Source of the DNA: Rhabdophis nuchalis
Lineage: Eukaryota > Chordata > Lepidosauria > Squamata > Natricidae
Reading direction: 5' to 3'
NCBI GenBank assembly: GCA_039707465.1
Contig: CM077652.1
Location: forward strand, 39,618,118-39,682,117
DNA length: 64,000 nt
The notes beneath the pieces were generated by a model. That model had not been told where the DNA came from and did not search any database. It saw only the letters and a program-made list of their open reading frames with translations. The translations under genes and the position numbers were made by a program. The first letter of the stretch is position 1. Every line of letters starts with the position of its first letter. Of the stretch, positions 37,111 through 52,057 are shown one piece after another.

Positions 37111-40100
37111 TATATCAGAATTGAGGAAAGAATTCAATTTAGCCAAGAACTGTAAATTTGGAACCAGAGTTCAAATTCGAACGAGAAACACAAATTGGAT
37201 GCTATCTGGAATGCTAAACCCGAAAAACAAGTCGATTGGTTGATCTGAGCTTTCCCTGAGAAGTTACAGCCAAGCGTACCTCAGTATTGAGGAAAGAACT
37301 CAATTTAGCCAGGAATTGCAAATTTGGATCGAGAGCTCAAATTCGAACGAGAAACACAAATTGGATGGTATCTGGGATGTAGAAGCTGGAAAACAAGTCG
37401 ATTGGTTGATCTGAGCTTTCCCTGAGAAGTTACAGCCAAGCGTATCTCTGTATTGAGGAAAGAACTCAATTTAGCCAGGAACTGCAAATTTGGATGCAGA
37501 GCTCAAATTCGAACGAGAAACACAAATTGGATGGTATCTGGGATGCTAAACCCGAAAAACTAGTCGATTGGTTGATCTGAGCTTTCCCTGAGAAGTTACA
37601 GCCAAGTGTATATCAGAATTGAGGAAAGAATTCAATTTAGCCAGGAACTGCAAATTTGGATGCAGAGCTCAAATTAGAACGAGAAACACAAATTGGATGG
37701 TATCTGGGATGTAGAAGCTGGAAAACAAGTCGATTGGTTGATCTGAGCTTTCCCTGAGAAGTTACAGCCAAGTGTATATCAGAATTGAGGAAAGAATTCA
37801 ATTTAGCCAGGAACTGCAAATTTGGATGCAGAGCTCAAATTAGAACGAGAAACACAAATTGGATGCTATCTGGGATGTAGAAGCTGAAAAACAAGTTGAT
37901 TGGTAGATCTGAGCTTTCCCTGAGAAGTTACAGCCAAGTGTATATCAGAATTGACAAAAGAACTCAGTTTAGCCAGGAACTGCAAATTTGGATGCAGAGC
38001 TCAAATTCGAACGAGAAACCCATATTGGATGCTATCTGGAATGCTAATCCCGAAAAACAAGTCGATTGGTTGATCTGAGCTTTCCCTGAGAAGTTACAGC
38101 CAAGCGTATCTCAGTATTGAGGAAAGAACTCAATTTAGCCAGGAACTGCAAATTTGGATCGAGAGCTCAAATTCGAACGAGAAACACATATTGGATGGTA
38201 TCTGGAATGCTAAACCCGAAAAACAAGTCGATTGGTTGATCTGAGCTTTCCCTGAGAAGTTACAGCCAAGCGTATCTCAGTATTGAGGAAAGAACTCAAT
38301 TTAGCCAGGAACTGCAAATTTGGATCGAGAGCTCAAATTCGAACGAGAAACACAAATTGGATGGTATCTGGGATGTAGAAGCTGGAAAACAAGTCGATTG
38401 GTTGATCTGAGCTTTCCCTGAGAAGTTACAGCCAAGCGTATCTCTGTATTGAGGAAAGAACTCAATTTAGCCAGGAACTGCAAATTTGGATGCAGAGCTC
38501 AAATTCGAACGAGAAACACAAATTGGATGGTATCTGGGATGTAGAAGCTGGAAAACAAGTCGATTGGTTGATCTGAGCTTTCCCTGAGAAGTTACAGCCA
38601 AGTGTATATCAGAATTGAGGAAAGAATTCAATTTAGCCAGGAACTGCAAATTTGGATGCAGAGCTCAAATTAGAACGAGAAACACAAATTGGATGCTATC
38701 TGGGATGTAGAAGCTGAAAAACAAGTCGATTGGTAGATCTGAGCTTTCCCTGAGAAGTTACAGCCAAGTGTATATCAGAATTGACAAAAGAACTCAGTTT
38801 AGCCAGGAACTGCAAATTTGGATGCAGAGCTCAAATTCGAACGAGAAACCCATATTGGATGCTATCTGGAATGCTAATCCCGAAAAACAAGTCGATCGGT
38901 TGATCTGAGCTTTCCCTGAGAAATTACAGCCAAGCGTATCTCAGTATTGAGGAAAGAACTCAATTTAGCCAGGAACTGCAAATTTGGATCGAGAGCTCAA
39001 ATTTGAACGAGAAACACAAATTGGATGCTATGTGGAATGCTAAACCCGAAAAACAAGTCGATTGGTTGATCTGAGCTTTCCCTGAGAAGTTACAGCCAAG
39101 CGTACCTCAGTATTGAGGAAAGAACTCAATTTAGCCGGGAACTGCAAATTTGGATCGAGAGCTCAAATTCAAACGAGAAACACAAATTGGATGGTATCTG
39201 GGATGTAGAAGCTGAAAAACAAGGCGATTGGTTGATCTGAGCTTTCCCTGAGAAGTTACAGCCGTGTATATCAGAATTGAGGAAAGAATTCAATTTAGCC
39301 AAGAACTGCAAATTTGGATCCAGAGTTCAAATTAGAATGAGAAACACAAATTGGATGCTATCTGGGATGTAGAAGCTGAAAAACAAGTCGATTGGTAGAT
39401 CTGAGCTTTCCCTGAGAAGTTACAGCCAAGCGTATATCAGAATTGACAAAAGAACTCAGTTTAGCCAAGAACTGCAAATTTGGATGCAGAGCTCAAATTC
39501 GAACGAGAAACACATATTGGATGGTATCTGCGAAGCAGAAGCAGAAAAACAAGAGGATTGGTTGATCTGAGCTTTCCCTGAGAAGTTACAGCCAAGCGTA
39601 TATCAGAATTGACAAAAGAACTTAGTTTAGCCAGGAACTGCAAATTTGGATCCAGAGCTCAAATTCGAACGAGAAACACATATTGGATGGTATCTGGAAT
39701 GCTAAACCCGGAAAACAAGTCGATTGGTTGATCTGAGCTTTCCCTGAGAAGTTACAGCCAAGCGTATCTCAGTATTGAGGAAAGAACTCAATTTAGCTAG
39801 GAACTGCAAATTTGGATCGAGAGCTCAAATTCGAACGAGAAACACAAATTGGATGGTATCTGGGATGTAGAAGCTGAAAAACAAGTCGATTGGTTGATCT
39901 GAGCTTTCCCTGAGAAGTTACAGCCGTGTATATCAGAATTGAGGAAAGAATTCAATTTAGCCAAGAACTGCAAATTTGGATCCAGAGTTCAAATTAGAAT
40001 GAGAAACACAAATTGGATGCTATCTGGGATGTAGAAGCTGAAAAACAAGTCGATTGGTAGATCTGAGCTTTCCCTGAGAAGTTACAGCCAAGCGTATATC

Positions 40101-43100
40101 AGAATTGAGGAAAGAATTCAATTTAGCCAAGAACTGCAAATTTGGATCCAGAGTTCAAATTCGAACGAGAAATTGGATGCTATCTGGAATGCTAAACCCG
40201 AAAAACAAGTCGATTGGTTGATCTGAGCTATCCCTGAGAAGTTACAGGCAAGTGTATATCAGAATTGACAAAAGAACTCAGTTTAGCCAGGAACTGCAAA
40301 TTTGGATGCAGAGCTCAAATTCGAATGAGAAACACATATTGGATGGTATCTGGGATGTAGAAGCCGAAAAACAAGTCGATTGGTTGATCTGAGCTTTCCC
40401 TGAGAAGTTACAGCCAAGTGTATATCAGAATTGAGGAAAGAATTCAATTTAGCCAAGAACTGTAAATTTGGATCCAGAGTTCAAATTCGAACGAGAAACA
40501 CAAATTCGATGCTATCTGGAATGCTAAACCCGAAAAACAAGTCGATTGGTTGATCTGAGCTTTCCCTGAGAAGTTACAGCCAAGCGTACCTCAGTATTGA
40601 GGAAAGAACTCAATTTAGCCAGGAACTGCAAATTTGGATCGAGAGCTCAAATTCGAACGAGAAACACAAATTGGATGGTATCTGGGATGTAGAAGCTGGA
40701 AAACAAGTCGATTGGTTGATCTGAGCTTTCCCTGAGAAGTTACAGCCAAGCGTATCTCTGTATTGAGGAAAGAACTCAATTTAGCCAGGAACTGCAAATT
40801 TGGATCGAGAGCTCAAATTCGAACGAGAAACACAAATTGGATGGTATCTGGGATGTAGAAGCTGGAAAACAAGTCGATTGGTTGATCTGAGCTTTCCCTG
40901 AGAAGTTACAGCCAAGCGTACCTCAGTATTGAGGAAAGAACTCAATTTAGCCAGGAACTGCAAATTTGGATCGAGAGCTCAAATTCGAACGAGAAACACA
41001 AATTGGATGGTATCTGGGATGTAGAAGCTGGAAAACAAGTCGATTGGTTGATCTGAGCTTTCCCTGAGAAGTTACAGCCAAGCGTATCTCTGTATTGAGG
41101 AAAGAACTCAATTTAGCCAGGAACTGCAAATTTGGATCGAGAGCTCAAATTCGAACGAGAAACACAAATTGGATGGTATCTGGGATGTAGAAGCTGGAAA
41201 ACAAGTCGATTGGTAGATCTGAGCTTTCCCTGAGAAGTTACAGCCAAGTGTATATCAGAATTGACAAAAGAACTCAGTTTAGCCAGGAACTGCAAATTTG
41301 GATGCAGAGCTCAAATTCGAACGAGAAACCCATATTGGATGCTATCTGGAATGCTAATCCCGAAAAACAAGTCGATCGGTTGATCTGAGCTTTCCCTGAG
41401 AAATTACAGCCAAGCGTATCTCAGTATTGAGGAAAGAACTCAATTTAGCCAGGAACTGCAAATTTGGATCGAGAGCTCAAATTTGAACGAGAAACACAAA
41501 TTGGATGGTATCTGGGATGTAGAAGCTGAAAAACAAGTCGATTGGTTGATCTGAGCTTTCCCTGAGAAGTTACAGCCAAGTGTATATCAGAATTGACAAA
41601 AGAACTCAGTTTAGCCAGGAACTGCAAATTTGGATCCAAAGCTCAAATTCGAACGAGAAACACATATTGGATGGTATCTGGGATGCAGAAGCCGAAAAAC
41701 AAGTGGATTGGTTGATCTGAGCTTTCCCTGAGAAGTTACAGCCAAGCGTATATCAGAATTGACAAAAGAACTCAGTTTAGCCAGGAACTGCAAATTTGGA
41801 TCCAGAGCTCAAATTCGAACGAGAAACACATGTTGGATGCTATCTGGAATGCTAATCCCGAAAAACAAGTCGATCGGTTGATCTGAGCTTTCCCTGAGAA
41901 ATTACAGCCAAGCGTATCTCAGTATTGAGGAAAGAACTCAATTAGCCAGGAACTGCAAATTTGGATCGAGAGCTCAAATTTGAACGAGAAACACAAATTG
42001 GATGGTATCTGGGATGTAGAAGCTGAAAAAGAAGTCGATTGGTTGATCTGAGCTTTCCCTGAGAAGTTACAGCCGTGTATATCAGAATTGAGGAAAGAAT
42101 TCAATTTAGCCAAGAACTGTAAATTTGGAACCAGAGTTCAAATTCGAACGAGAAACACAAATTGGATGCTATCTGGAATGCTAAACCCGAAAAACAAGTC
42201 GATTGGTTCATCTGAGCTTTCCCTGAGAAGTTACAGCCAAGCGTACCTCAGTATTGAGGAAAGAACTCAATTTAGCCAGGAACTGCAAATTTGGATCGAG
42301 AGCTCAAATTCGAACGAGAAACACAAATTGGATGGTATCTGGGATGTAGAAGCTGGAAAACAAGTCGTTTGGTTGATCTGAGCTTTCCCTGAGAAGTTAC
42401 AGCCAAGCGTATCTCTGTATTGAGGAAAGAACTCAATTTAGCCAGGAACTGCAAATTTGGATCGAGAGCTCAAATTCGAACGAGAAACACAAATTGGATG
42501 GTATCTGGGATGTAGAAGCTGGAAAACAAGTCGATTGGTAGATCTGAGCTTTCCCTGAGAAGTTACAGCCAAGTGTATATCAGAATTGACAAAAGAACTC
42601 AGTTTAGCCAGGAACTGCAAATTTGGATGCAGAGCTCAAATTCGAACGAGAAACCCATATTGGATGCTATCTGGAATGCTAATCCCGAAAAACAAGTCGA
42701 TCGGTTGATCTGAGCTTTCCCTGAGAAGTTACAGCCAAGCGTATCTCTGTATTGAGGAAAGAACTCAATTTAGCCAGGAACTGCAAATTTGGATCGAGAG
42801 CTCAAATTCGAACGAGAAACACAAATTGGATGGTATCTGGGATGTAGAAGCTGGAAAACAAGTCGATTGGTTGATCTGAGCTTTCCCTGAGAAGTTACAG
42901 CCAAGTGTATATCAGAATTGAGGAAAGAATTCAATTTAGCCAAGAACTGTAAATTTGGATCCAGAGTTCAAATTAGAATGAGAAACACAAATTGGATGCT
43001 ATCTGGGATGTAGAAGCTGAAAAACAAGTCGATTGGTAGATCTGAGCTTTCCCTGAGAAGTTACAGCCAAGCGTATATCAGAATTGACAAAAGAACTCAG

Positions 43101-44700
43101 TTTAGCCAAGAACTGCAAATTTGGATGCAGAGCTCAAATTCGAACGAGAAACACATATTGGATGGTATCTGCGAAGCAGAAGCAGAAAAACAAGAGGATT
43201 GGTTGATCTGAGCTTTCCCTGAGAAGTTACAGCCAAGCGTATATCAGAATTGACAAAAGAACTTAGTTTAGCCAGGAACTGCAAATTTGGATCCAGAGCT
43301 CAAATTCGAACGAGAAACACAAATTGGATGCTATCTGGAATGCTAAACCCGAAAAACAAGTCGATTGGTTGATCTGAGCTTTCCCTGAGAAGTTACAGCC
43401 AAGCGTACCTCAGTATTGAGGAAAGAACTCAATTTAGCCAGGAACTGCAAATTTGGATCGAGAGCTCAAATTCGAACGAGAAACACAAATTGGATGGTAT
43501 CTGGGATGTAGAAGCTGGAAAACAAGTCGATTGGTTGATCTGAGCTTTCCCTGAGAAGTTACAGCCAAGTGTATATCAGAATTGAGGAAAGAATTCAATT
43601 TAGCCAAGAACTGTAAATTTGGATCCAGAGTTCAAATTAGAATGAGAAACACAAATTGGATGCTATCTGGGATGTAGAAGCTGAAAAACAAGTCGATTGG
43701 TAGATCTGAGCTTTCCCTGAGAAGTTACAGCCAAGCGTATATCAGAATTGACAAAAGAACTCAGTTTAGCCAAGAACTGCAAATTTGGATGCAGAGCTCA
43801 AATTCGAACGAGAAACACATATTGGATGGTATCTGCGAAGCAGAAGCAGAAAAACAAGAGGATTGGTTGATCTGAGCTTTCCCTGAGAAGTTACAGCCAA
43901 GCGTATATCAGAATTGACAAAAGAACTTAGTTTAGCCAGGAACTGCAAATTTGGATCCAGAGCTCAAATTCGAACGAGAAACACATATTGGATGGTATCT
44001 GGAATGCTAAACCCGAAAAACAAGTCGATTGGTTGATCTGAGCTTTCCCTGAGAAGTTACAGCCAAGCGTATCTCAGTATTGAGGAAAGAACTCAATTTA
44101 GCCAGGAACTGCAAATTTGGATCGAGAGCTCAAATTCGAACGAGAAACACAAATTGGATGGTATCTGGGATGTAGAAGCTGAAAAACAAGTCGATTGGTT
44201 GATCTGAGCTTTCCCTGAGAAGTTACAGCCGTGTATATCAGAATTGAGGAAAGAATTCAATTTAGCCAAGAACTGCAAATTTGGATCCAGAGTTCAAATT
44301 AGAATGAGAAACACAAATTGGATGCTATCTGGGATGTAGAAGCTGAAAAACAAGTCGATTGGTAGATCTGAGCTTTCCCTGAGAAGTTACAGCCAAGCGT
44401 ATATCAGAATTGAGGAAAGAATTCAATTTAGCCAAGAACTGCAAATTTGGATCCAGAGTTCAAATTCGAACGAGAAACACAAATTGGATGCTATCTGGAA
44501 TGCTAAACCCGAAAAACAAGTCGATTGGTTGATCTGAGCTTTCCCTGAGAAGTTACAGCCAAGTGTATATCAGAATTGACAAAAGAACTCAGTTTAGCCA
44601 GGAACTGCAAATTTGGATCCAGAGCTCAAATTCGAACGAGAAACACATATTGGATGGTATCTGGGATGCAGAAGCCGAAAAACAAGTGGATTGGTTGATC
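37111..44700. repeat. Irregular short-multimer satellite domain
   Basis: Monomer order here does not follow the 11.8-kb unit. Local repeats are short: a 6-monomer step (996 bp) links 37,305 and 38,301; B-type monomers lie next to each other at 40,615-41,295; a 4-monomer step (664 bp) links the TCTGCGAAGCAGAAGC monomers at 43,169 and 43,833. Variants typical of the domain are GGTAGATCTGAG, AAATTAGAATGAG, GTATCTCTGTATTG and GGAACCAGAG. It looks like the zone from which the 13-monomer repeat downstream was built. Confidence 0.7.
40061..40220. repeat. 160-bp monomer with 6-bp deletion
   Basis: The usual GAGAAACACAAATTGG is GAGAAATTGG here, at about 40,168-40,177, a 6-bp loss between AAA words. 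It was seen in this monomer only. Its neighbours, an AAATTAGAATGAG monomer before and a CAGGCAAGTG monomer after, are of normal length. Confidence 0.85.
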
Positions 44701-45257
44701 TGAGCTTTCCCTGAGAAGTTACAGCCAAGCGTATATCAGAATTGACAAAAGAACTCAGTTTAGCCAGGAACTGCAAATTTGGATCCAGAGCTCAAATTCG
44801 AACGAGAAACACATGTTGGATGCTATCTGGAATGCTAATCCCGAAAAACAAGTCGATCGGTTGATCTGAGCTTTCCCTGAGAAATTACAGCCAAGCGTAT
44901 CTCAGTATTGAGGAAAGAACTCAATTTAGCCAGGAACTGCAAATTTGGATCGAGAGCTCAAATTTGAACGAGAAACACAAATTGGATGGTATCTGGGATG
45001 TAGAAGCTGAAAAACAAGTCGATTGGTTGATCTGAGCTTTCCCTGAGAAGTTACAGCCAAGTGTATATCAGAATTGAGGAAAGAATTCAATTTAGCCAAG
45101 AACTGTAAATTTGGAACCAGAGTTCAAATTCGAACGAGAAACACAAATTGGATGCTATCTGGAATGCTAAACCCGAAAAACAAGTCGATTGGTTGATCTG
45201 AGCTTTCCCTGAGAAGTTACAGCCAAGCGTACCTCAGTATTGAGGAAAGAACTCAAT

Positions 45258-47744
45258 TTAGCCAGGAACTGCAAATTTGGATCGAGAGCTCAAATTCGAA
45301 CGAGAAACACAAATTGGATGGTATCTGGGATGTAGAAGCTGGAAAACAAGTCGATTGGTTGATCTGAGCTTTCCCTGAGAAGTTACAGCCAAGCGTATCT
45401 CTGTATTGAGGAAAGAACTCAATTTAGCCAGGAACTGCAAATTTGGATCGAGAGCTCAAATTCGAACGAGAAACACAAATTGGATGGTATCTGGGATGTA
45501 GAAGCTGGAAAACAAGTCGATTGGTTGATCTGAGCTTTTCCTGAGAAGTTACAGCCAAGTGTATATCAGAATTGAGGAAAGAATTCAATTTAGCCAGGAA
45601 CTGCAAATTTGGATGCAGAGCTCAAATTAGAACGAGAAACACAAATTGGATGCTATCTGGGATGTAGAAGCTGAAAAACAAGTCGATTGGTAGATCTGAG
45701 CTTTCCCTGAGAAGTTACAGCCAAGTGTATATCAGAATTGACAAATGAACTCAGTTTAGCCAGGAACTGCAAATTTGGATGCAGAGCTCAAATTTGAACG
45801 AGAAACCCATATTGGATGCTATCTGGAATGCTAATCCCGAAAAACAAGTCGATCGGTTGATCTGAGCTTTCCCTGAGAAATTACAGCCAAGCGTATCTCA
45901 GTATTGAGGAAAGAACTCAATTTAGCCAGGAACTGCAAATTTGGATCGAGAGCTCAAATTTGAACGAGAAACACAAATTGGATGGTATCTGGGATGTAGA
46001 AGCTGAAAAACAAGTCGATTGGTTGATCTGAGCTTTCCCTGAGAAGTTACAGCCAAGTGTATATCAGAATTGAGGAAAGAATTCAATTTAGCCAAGAACT
46101 GTAAATTTGGATCCAGAGTTCAAATTTGAACGAGAAACACAAATTGGATGCTATCTGGAATGCTAAACCCGAAAAACAAGTCGATTGGTTGATCTGAGCT
46201 TTCCCTGAGAAGTTACAGGCAAGCGTATATCAGAATTGACAAAAGAACTCAGTTTAACTAGGAACTGCAAATTTGGATCCAGAGCTCAAATTCGAACGAG
46301 AAACACATATTGGATGCTATCTGGAATGCTAAACCCGAAAAACAAGTCGATTGGTTGATCTGAGCTTTCCCTGAGAAGTTACAGCCAAGTGTATATCAGA
46401 ATTGAGGAAAGAATTCATTTAGCCAAGAACTGCAAATTTGGATCCAGAGCTCAAATTCGAACGAGAAACACATATTGGATGGTATCTGGGATGCTGAAGC
46501 CGAAAAACAAGTCGATTGGTTGATCTGAGCTTTCCCTGAGAAGTTACAGCCAAGCGTATATCAGAATTGACAAAAGAACTTAGTTTAGCCAGGAACTGCA
46601 AATTTGGATCCAGAGCTCAAATTCGAACGAGAAACACATATTGGATGGTATCTGGAATGCTAAACCCGAAAAACAAGTCGATTGGTTGATCTGAGCTTTC
46701 CCTGAGAAGTTACAGCCAAGCGTATCTCAGTATTGAGGAAAGAACTCAATTTAGCCAGGAACTGCAAATTTGGATCGAGAGCTCAAATTCGAACGAGAAA
46801 CACAAATTGGATGGTATCTGGGATGTAGAAGCTGAAAAACAAGTCGATTGGTTGATCTGAGCTTTCCCTGAGAAGTTACAGCCGTGTATATCAGAATTGA
46901 GGAAAGAATTCAATTTAGCCAAGAACTGCAAATTTGGATCCAGAGTTCAAATTAGAATGAGAAACACAAATTGGATGCTATCTGGGATGTAGAAGCTGAA
47001 AAACAAGTCGATTGGTAGATCTGAGCTTTCCCTGAGAAGTTACAGCCAAGCGTATATCAGAATTGAGGAAAGAATTCAATTTAGCCAAGAACTGCAAATT
47101 TGGATCCAGAGTTCAAATTCGAACGAGAAACACAAATTGGATGCTATCTGGAATGCTAAACCCGAAAAACAAGTCGATTGGTTGATCTGAGCTTTCCCTG
47201 AGAAGTTACAGCCAAGTGTATATCAGAATTGACAAAAGAACTCAGTTTAGCCAGGAACTGCAAATTTGGATCCAGAGCTCAAATTCGAACGAGAAACACA
47301 TGTTGGATGCTATCTGGAATGCTAATCCCGAAAAACAAGTCGATCGGTTGATCTGAGCTTTCCCTGAGAAATTACAGCCAAGCGTATCTCAGTATTGAGG
47401 AAAGAACTCAATTTAGCCAGGAACTGCAAATTTGGATCGAGAGCTCAAATTTGAACGAGAAACACAAATTGGATGGTATCTGGGATGTAGAAGCTGAAAA
47501 ACAAGTCGATTGGTTGATCTGAGCTTTCCCTGAGAAGTTACAGCCAAGTGTATATCAGAATTGAGGAAAGAATTCAATTTAGCCAAGAACTGTAAATTTG
47601 GAACCAGAGTTCAAATTCGAACGAGAAACACAAATTGGATGCTATCTGGAATGCTAAACCCGAAAAACAAGTCGATTGGTTGATCTGAGCTTTCCCTGAG
47701 AAGTTACAGCCAAGCGTACCTCAGTATTGAGGAAAGAACTCAAT
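45258..47744. repeat. 13-monomer HOR, variant copy of 15 monomers
   Basis: First member of the series of about 2,156-bp repeats. It is 2,487 bp long, two monomers more than the others. Instead of the usual two-monomer stretch it includes a TTTAACTAGG monomer and a GATGCTGAAGCC monomer near 46.25-46.5 kb. These also occur in the 6-kb unit and in the 54-64-kb domain. Confidence 0.75.
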
Positions 47745-49900
47745 TTAGCCAGGAACTGCAAATTTGGATCGAGAGCTCAAATTCGAACGAGAAACACAAA
47801 TTGGATGGTATCTGGGATGTAGAAGCTGGAAAACAAGTCGATTGGTTGATCTGAGCTTTCCCTGAGAAGTTACAGCCAAGCGTATCTCTGTATTGAGGAA
47901 AGAACTCAATTTAGCCAGGAACTGCAAATTTGGATCGAGAGCTCAAATTCGAACGAGAAACACAAATTGGATGGTATCTGGGGTGTAGAAGCTGGAAAAC
48001 AAGTCGATTGGTTGATCTGAGCTTTCCCTGAGAAGTTACAGCCAAGTGTATATCAGAATTGAGGAAAGAATTCAATTTAGCCAGGAACTGCAAATTTGGA
48101 TGCAGAGCTCAAATTAGAACGAGAAACACAAATTGGATGCTATCTGGGATGTAGAAGCTGAAAAACAAGTCGATTGGTAGATCTGAGCTTTCCCTGAGAA
48201 GTTACAGCCAAGTGTATATCAGAATTGACAAATGAACTCAGTTTAGCCAGGAACTGCAAATTTGGATGCAGAGCTCAAATTCGAACGAGAAACCCATATT
48301 GGATGCTATCTGGAATGCTAATCCCGAAAAACAAGTCGATCGGTTGATCTGAGCTTTCCCTGAGAAATTACAGCCAAGCGTATCTCAGTATTGAGGAAAG
48401 AACTCAATTTAGCCAGGAACTGCAAATTTGGATCGAGAGCTCAAATTTGAACGAGAAACACAAATTGGATGGTATCTGGGATGTAGAAGCTGAAAAACAA
48501 GTCGATTGGTTGATCTGAGCTTTCCCTGAGAAGTTACAGCCAAGTGTATATCAGAATTGAGGAAAGAATTCAATTTAGCCAAGAACTGTAAATTTGGATC
48601 CAGAGTTCAAATTTGAACGAGAAACACAAATTGGATGCTATCTGGAATGCTAAACCCGAAAAACAAGTCGATTGGTTGATCTGAGCTTTCCCTGAGAAGT
48701 TACAGCCAAGCGTATATCAGAATTGACAAAAGAACTTAGTTTAGCCAGGAACTGCAAATTTGGATCCAGAGCTCAAATTCGAACGAGAAACACATATTGG
48801 ATGGTATCTGGAATGCTAAACCCGAAAAACAAGTCGATTGGTTGATCTGAGCTTTCCCTGAGAAGTTACAGCCAAGCGTATCTCAGTATTGAGGAAAGAA
48901 CTCAATTTAGCCAGGAACTGCAAATTTGGATCGAGAGCTCAAATTCGAACGAGAAACACAAATTGGATGGTATCTGGGATGTAGAAGCTGAAAAACAAGT
49001 CGATTGGTTGATCTGAGCTTTCCCTGAGAAGTTACAGCCGTGTATATCAGAATTGAGGAAAGAATTCAATTTAGCCAAGAACTGCAAATTTGGATCCAGA
49101 GTTCAAATTAGAATGAGAAACACAAATTGGATGCTATCTGGGATGTAGAAGCTGAAAAACAAGTCGATTGGTAGATCTGAGCTTTCCCTGAGAAGTTACA
49201 GCCAAGCGTATATCAGAATTGAGGAAAGAATTCAATTTAGCCAAGAACTGCAAATTTGGATCCAGAGTTCAAATTCGAACGAAAAACACAAATTGGATGC
49301 TATCTGGAATGCTAAACCCGAAAAACAAGTCGATTGGTTGATCTGAGCTTTCCCTGAGAAGTTACAGCCAAGTGTATATCAGAATTGACAAAAGAACTCA
49401 GTTTAGCCAGGAACTGCAAATTTGGATCCAGAGCTCAAATTCGAACGAGAAACACATGTTGGATGCTATCTGGAATGCTAATCCCGAAAAACAAGTCGAT
49501 CGGTTGATCTGAGCTTTCCCTGAGAAATTACAGCCAAGCGTATCTCAGTATTGAGGAAAGAACTCAATTTAGCCAGGAACTGCAAATTTGGATCGAGAGC
49601 TCAAATTTGAACGAGAAACACAAATTGGATGGTATCTGGGATGTAGAAGCTGAAAAACAAGTCGATTGGTTGATCTGAGCTTTCCCTGAGAAGTTACAGC
49701 CAAGTGTATATCAGAATTGAGGAAAGAATTCAATTTAGCCAAGAACTGTAAATTTGGAACCAGAGTTCAAATTCGAACGAGAAACACAAATTGGATGCTA
49801 TCTGGAATGCTAAACCCGAAAAACAAGTCGATTGGTTGATCTGAGCTTTCCCTGAGAAGTTACAGCCAAGCGTACCTCAGTATTGAGGAAAGAACTCAAT
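47745..49900. repeat. 13-monomer HOR copy (2,156 bp)
   Basis: Thirteen monomers. The length is 13 x 166 minus 2 because one monomer has the CAGCCGTGTATA 2-bp deletion (49,037). Landmarks are GTATCTCTGTATTG (47,881), AAATTAGAACGAG, CAAATGAACTCAG (48,230) and GAACTTAGTTTAGCC. The monomer order matches the next copy up to about 48,900. Confidence 0.8.
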
Positions 49901-52057
49901 TTAGCCAGGAACTGCAAATTTGGATCGAGAGCTCAAATTCGAACGAGAAACACAAATTGGATGGTATCTGGGATGTAGAAGCTGGAAAACAAGTCGATTG
50001 GTTGATCTGAGCTTTCCCTGAGAAGTTACAGCCAAGCGTATCTCTGTATTGAGGAAAGAACTCAATTTAGCCAGGAACTGCAAATTTGGATCGAGAGCTC
50101 AAATTCGAACGAGAAACACAAATTGGATGGTATCTGGGATGTAGAAGCTGGAAAACAAGTCGATTGGTTGATCTGAGCTTTCCCTGAGAAGTTACAGCCA
50201 AGTGTATATCAGAATTGAGGAAAGAATTCAATTTAGCCAGGAACTGCAAATTTGGATGCAGAGCTCAAATTAGAACGAGAAACACAAATTGGATGCTATC
50301 TGGGATGTAGAAGCTGAAAAACAAGTCGATTGGTAGATCTGAGCTTTCCCTGAGAAGTTACAGCCAAGTGTATATCAGAATTGACAAATGAACTCAGTTT
50401 AGCCAGGAACTGCAAATTTGGATGCAGAGCTCAAATTCGAACGAGAAACCCATATTGGATGCTATCTGGAATGCTAATCCCGAAAAACAAGTCGATCGGT
50501 TGATCTGAGCTTTCCCTGAGAAATTACAGCCAAGCGTATCTCAGTATTGAGGAAAGAACTCAATTTAGCCAGGAACTGCAAATTTGGATCGAGAGCTCAA
50601 ATTTGAACGAGAAACACAAATTGGATGGTATCTGGGATGTAGAAGCTGAAAAACAAGTCGATTGGTTGATCTGAGCTTTCCCTGAGAAGTTACAGCCAAG
50701 TGTATATCAGAATTGAGGAAAGAATTCAATTTAGCCAAGAACTGTAAATTTGGATCCAGAGTTCAAATTTGAACGAGAAACACAAATTGGATGCTATCTG
50801 GAATGCTAAACCCGAAAAACAAGTCGATTGGTTGATCTGAGCTTTCCCTGAGAAGTTACAGCCAAGCGTATATCAGAATTGACAAAAGAACTTAGTTTAG
50901 CCAGGAACTGCAAATTTGGATCCAGAGCTCAAATTCGAACGAGAAACACATATTGGATGGTATCTGGAATGCTAAACCCGAAAAACAAGTCGATTGGTTG
51001 ATCTGAGCTTTCCCTGAGAAGTTACAGCCAAGCGTATCTCAGTATTGAGGAAAGAACTCAATTTAGCCAGGAACTGCAAATTTGGATCGAGAGCTCAAAT
51101 TCGAACGAGAAACACAAATTGGATGGTATCTGGGATGTAGAAGCTGGAAAACAAGTCGATTGGTTGTTCTGAGCTTTCCCTGAGAAGTTACAGCCAAGTG
51201 TATATCAGAATTGAGGAAAGAATTCAATTTAGCCAAGAACTGCAAATTTGGATCCAGAGTTCAAATTCGAACGAGAAACACAAATTGGATGCTATCTGGA
51301 ATGCTAAACCCGAAAAACAAGTCGATTGGTTGATCTGAGCTTTCCCTGAGAAGTTACAGCCAAGTGTATATCAGAATTGAGGAAAGAATTCAATTTAGCC
51401 AAGAACTGCAAATTTGGATCCAGAGTTCAAATTCGAACGAGAAACACAAATTGGATGCTATCTGGAATGCTAAACCCGAAAAACAAGTCGATTGGTTGAT
51501 CTGAGCTTTTCCTGAGAAGTTACAGGCAAATGTATATCAGAATTGACAAAAGAACTCAGTTTAGCCAGGAACTGCAAATTTGGATGCAGAGCTCAAATTC
51601 GAATGAGAAACACAAATTGGATGCTATCTGGAATGCTAAACCCGAAAAACAAGTCGGTTGGTTGATCTGAGCTTTCCCTGAGAAGTTACAGCCAAGCGTA
51701 TATCAGAATTGACAAAAGAACTCAGTTTAGCCAGGAACTGCAAATTTGGATCCAGAGCTCAAATTCGAACGAGAAACACAAATTGGATGCTATCTGGGAT
51801 GTAGAAGCTGAAAAACAAGTTGATTGGTTGATCTGAGCTTTCCCTGAGAAGTTACAGCAAAGTGTATATCAGAATTGAGGAAAGAATTCATTTAGCCAAG
51901 AACTGCAAATTTGGATCCAGAGCTCAAATTCGAACGAGAAACACAAATTGGATGCTATCTGGAATGCTAAACCCGAAAAACAAGTCGATTGGTTGATCTG
52001 AGCTTTCCCTGAGAAGTTACAGCCAAGCGTACCTCAGTATTGAGGAAAGAACTCAAT
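49901..52057. repeat. 13-monomer HOR copy with exchanged 6-monomer block (2,157 bp)
   Basis: The first seven monomers match the previous copy. The following six (about 51,061-52,030) are replaced by a block containing TTGTTCTGAG, CAGGCAAATGTATATC, CGGTTGGTTG and CAGCAAAGTG variants, which otherwise occur together in the 1-11-kb domain. Monomer number is unchanged. Confidence 0.8.

Noticed and set aside
42088..42381. Plus-strand open frame of 97 codons
   Set aside because: It is satellite sequence in which local indels and variants happen to remove stops. It has no counterpart elsewhere in the array and no coding signature.
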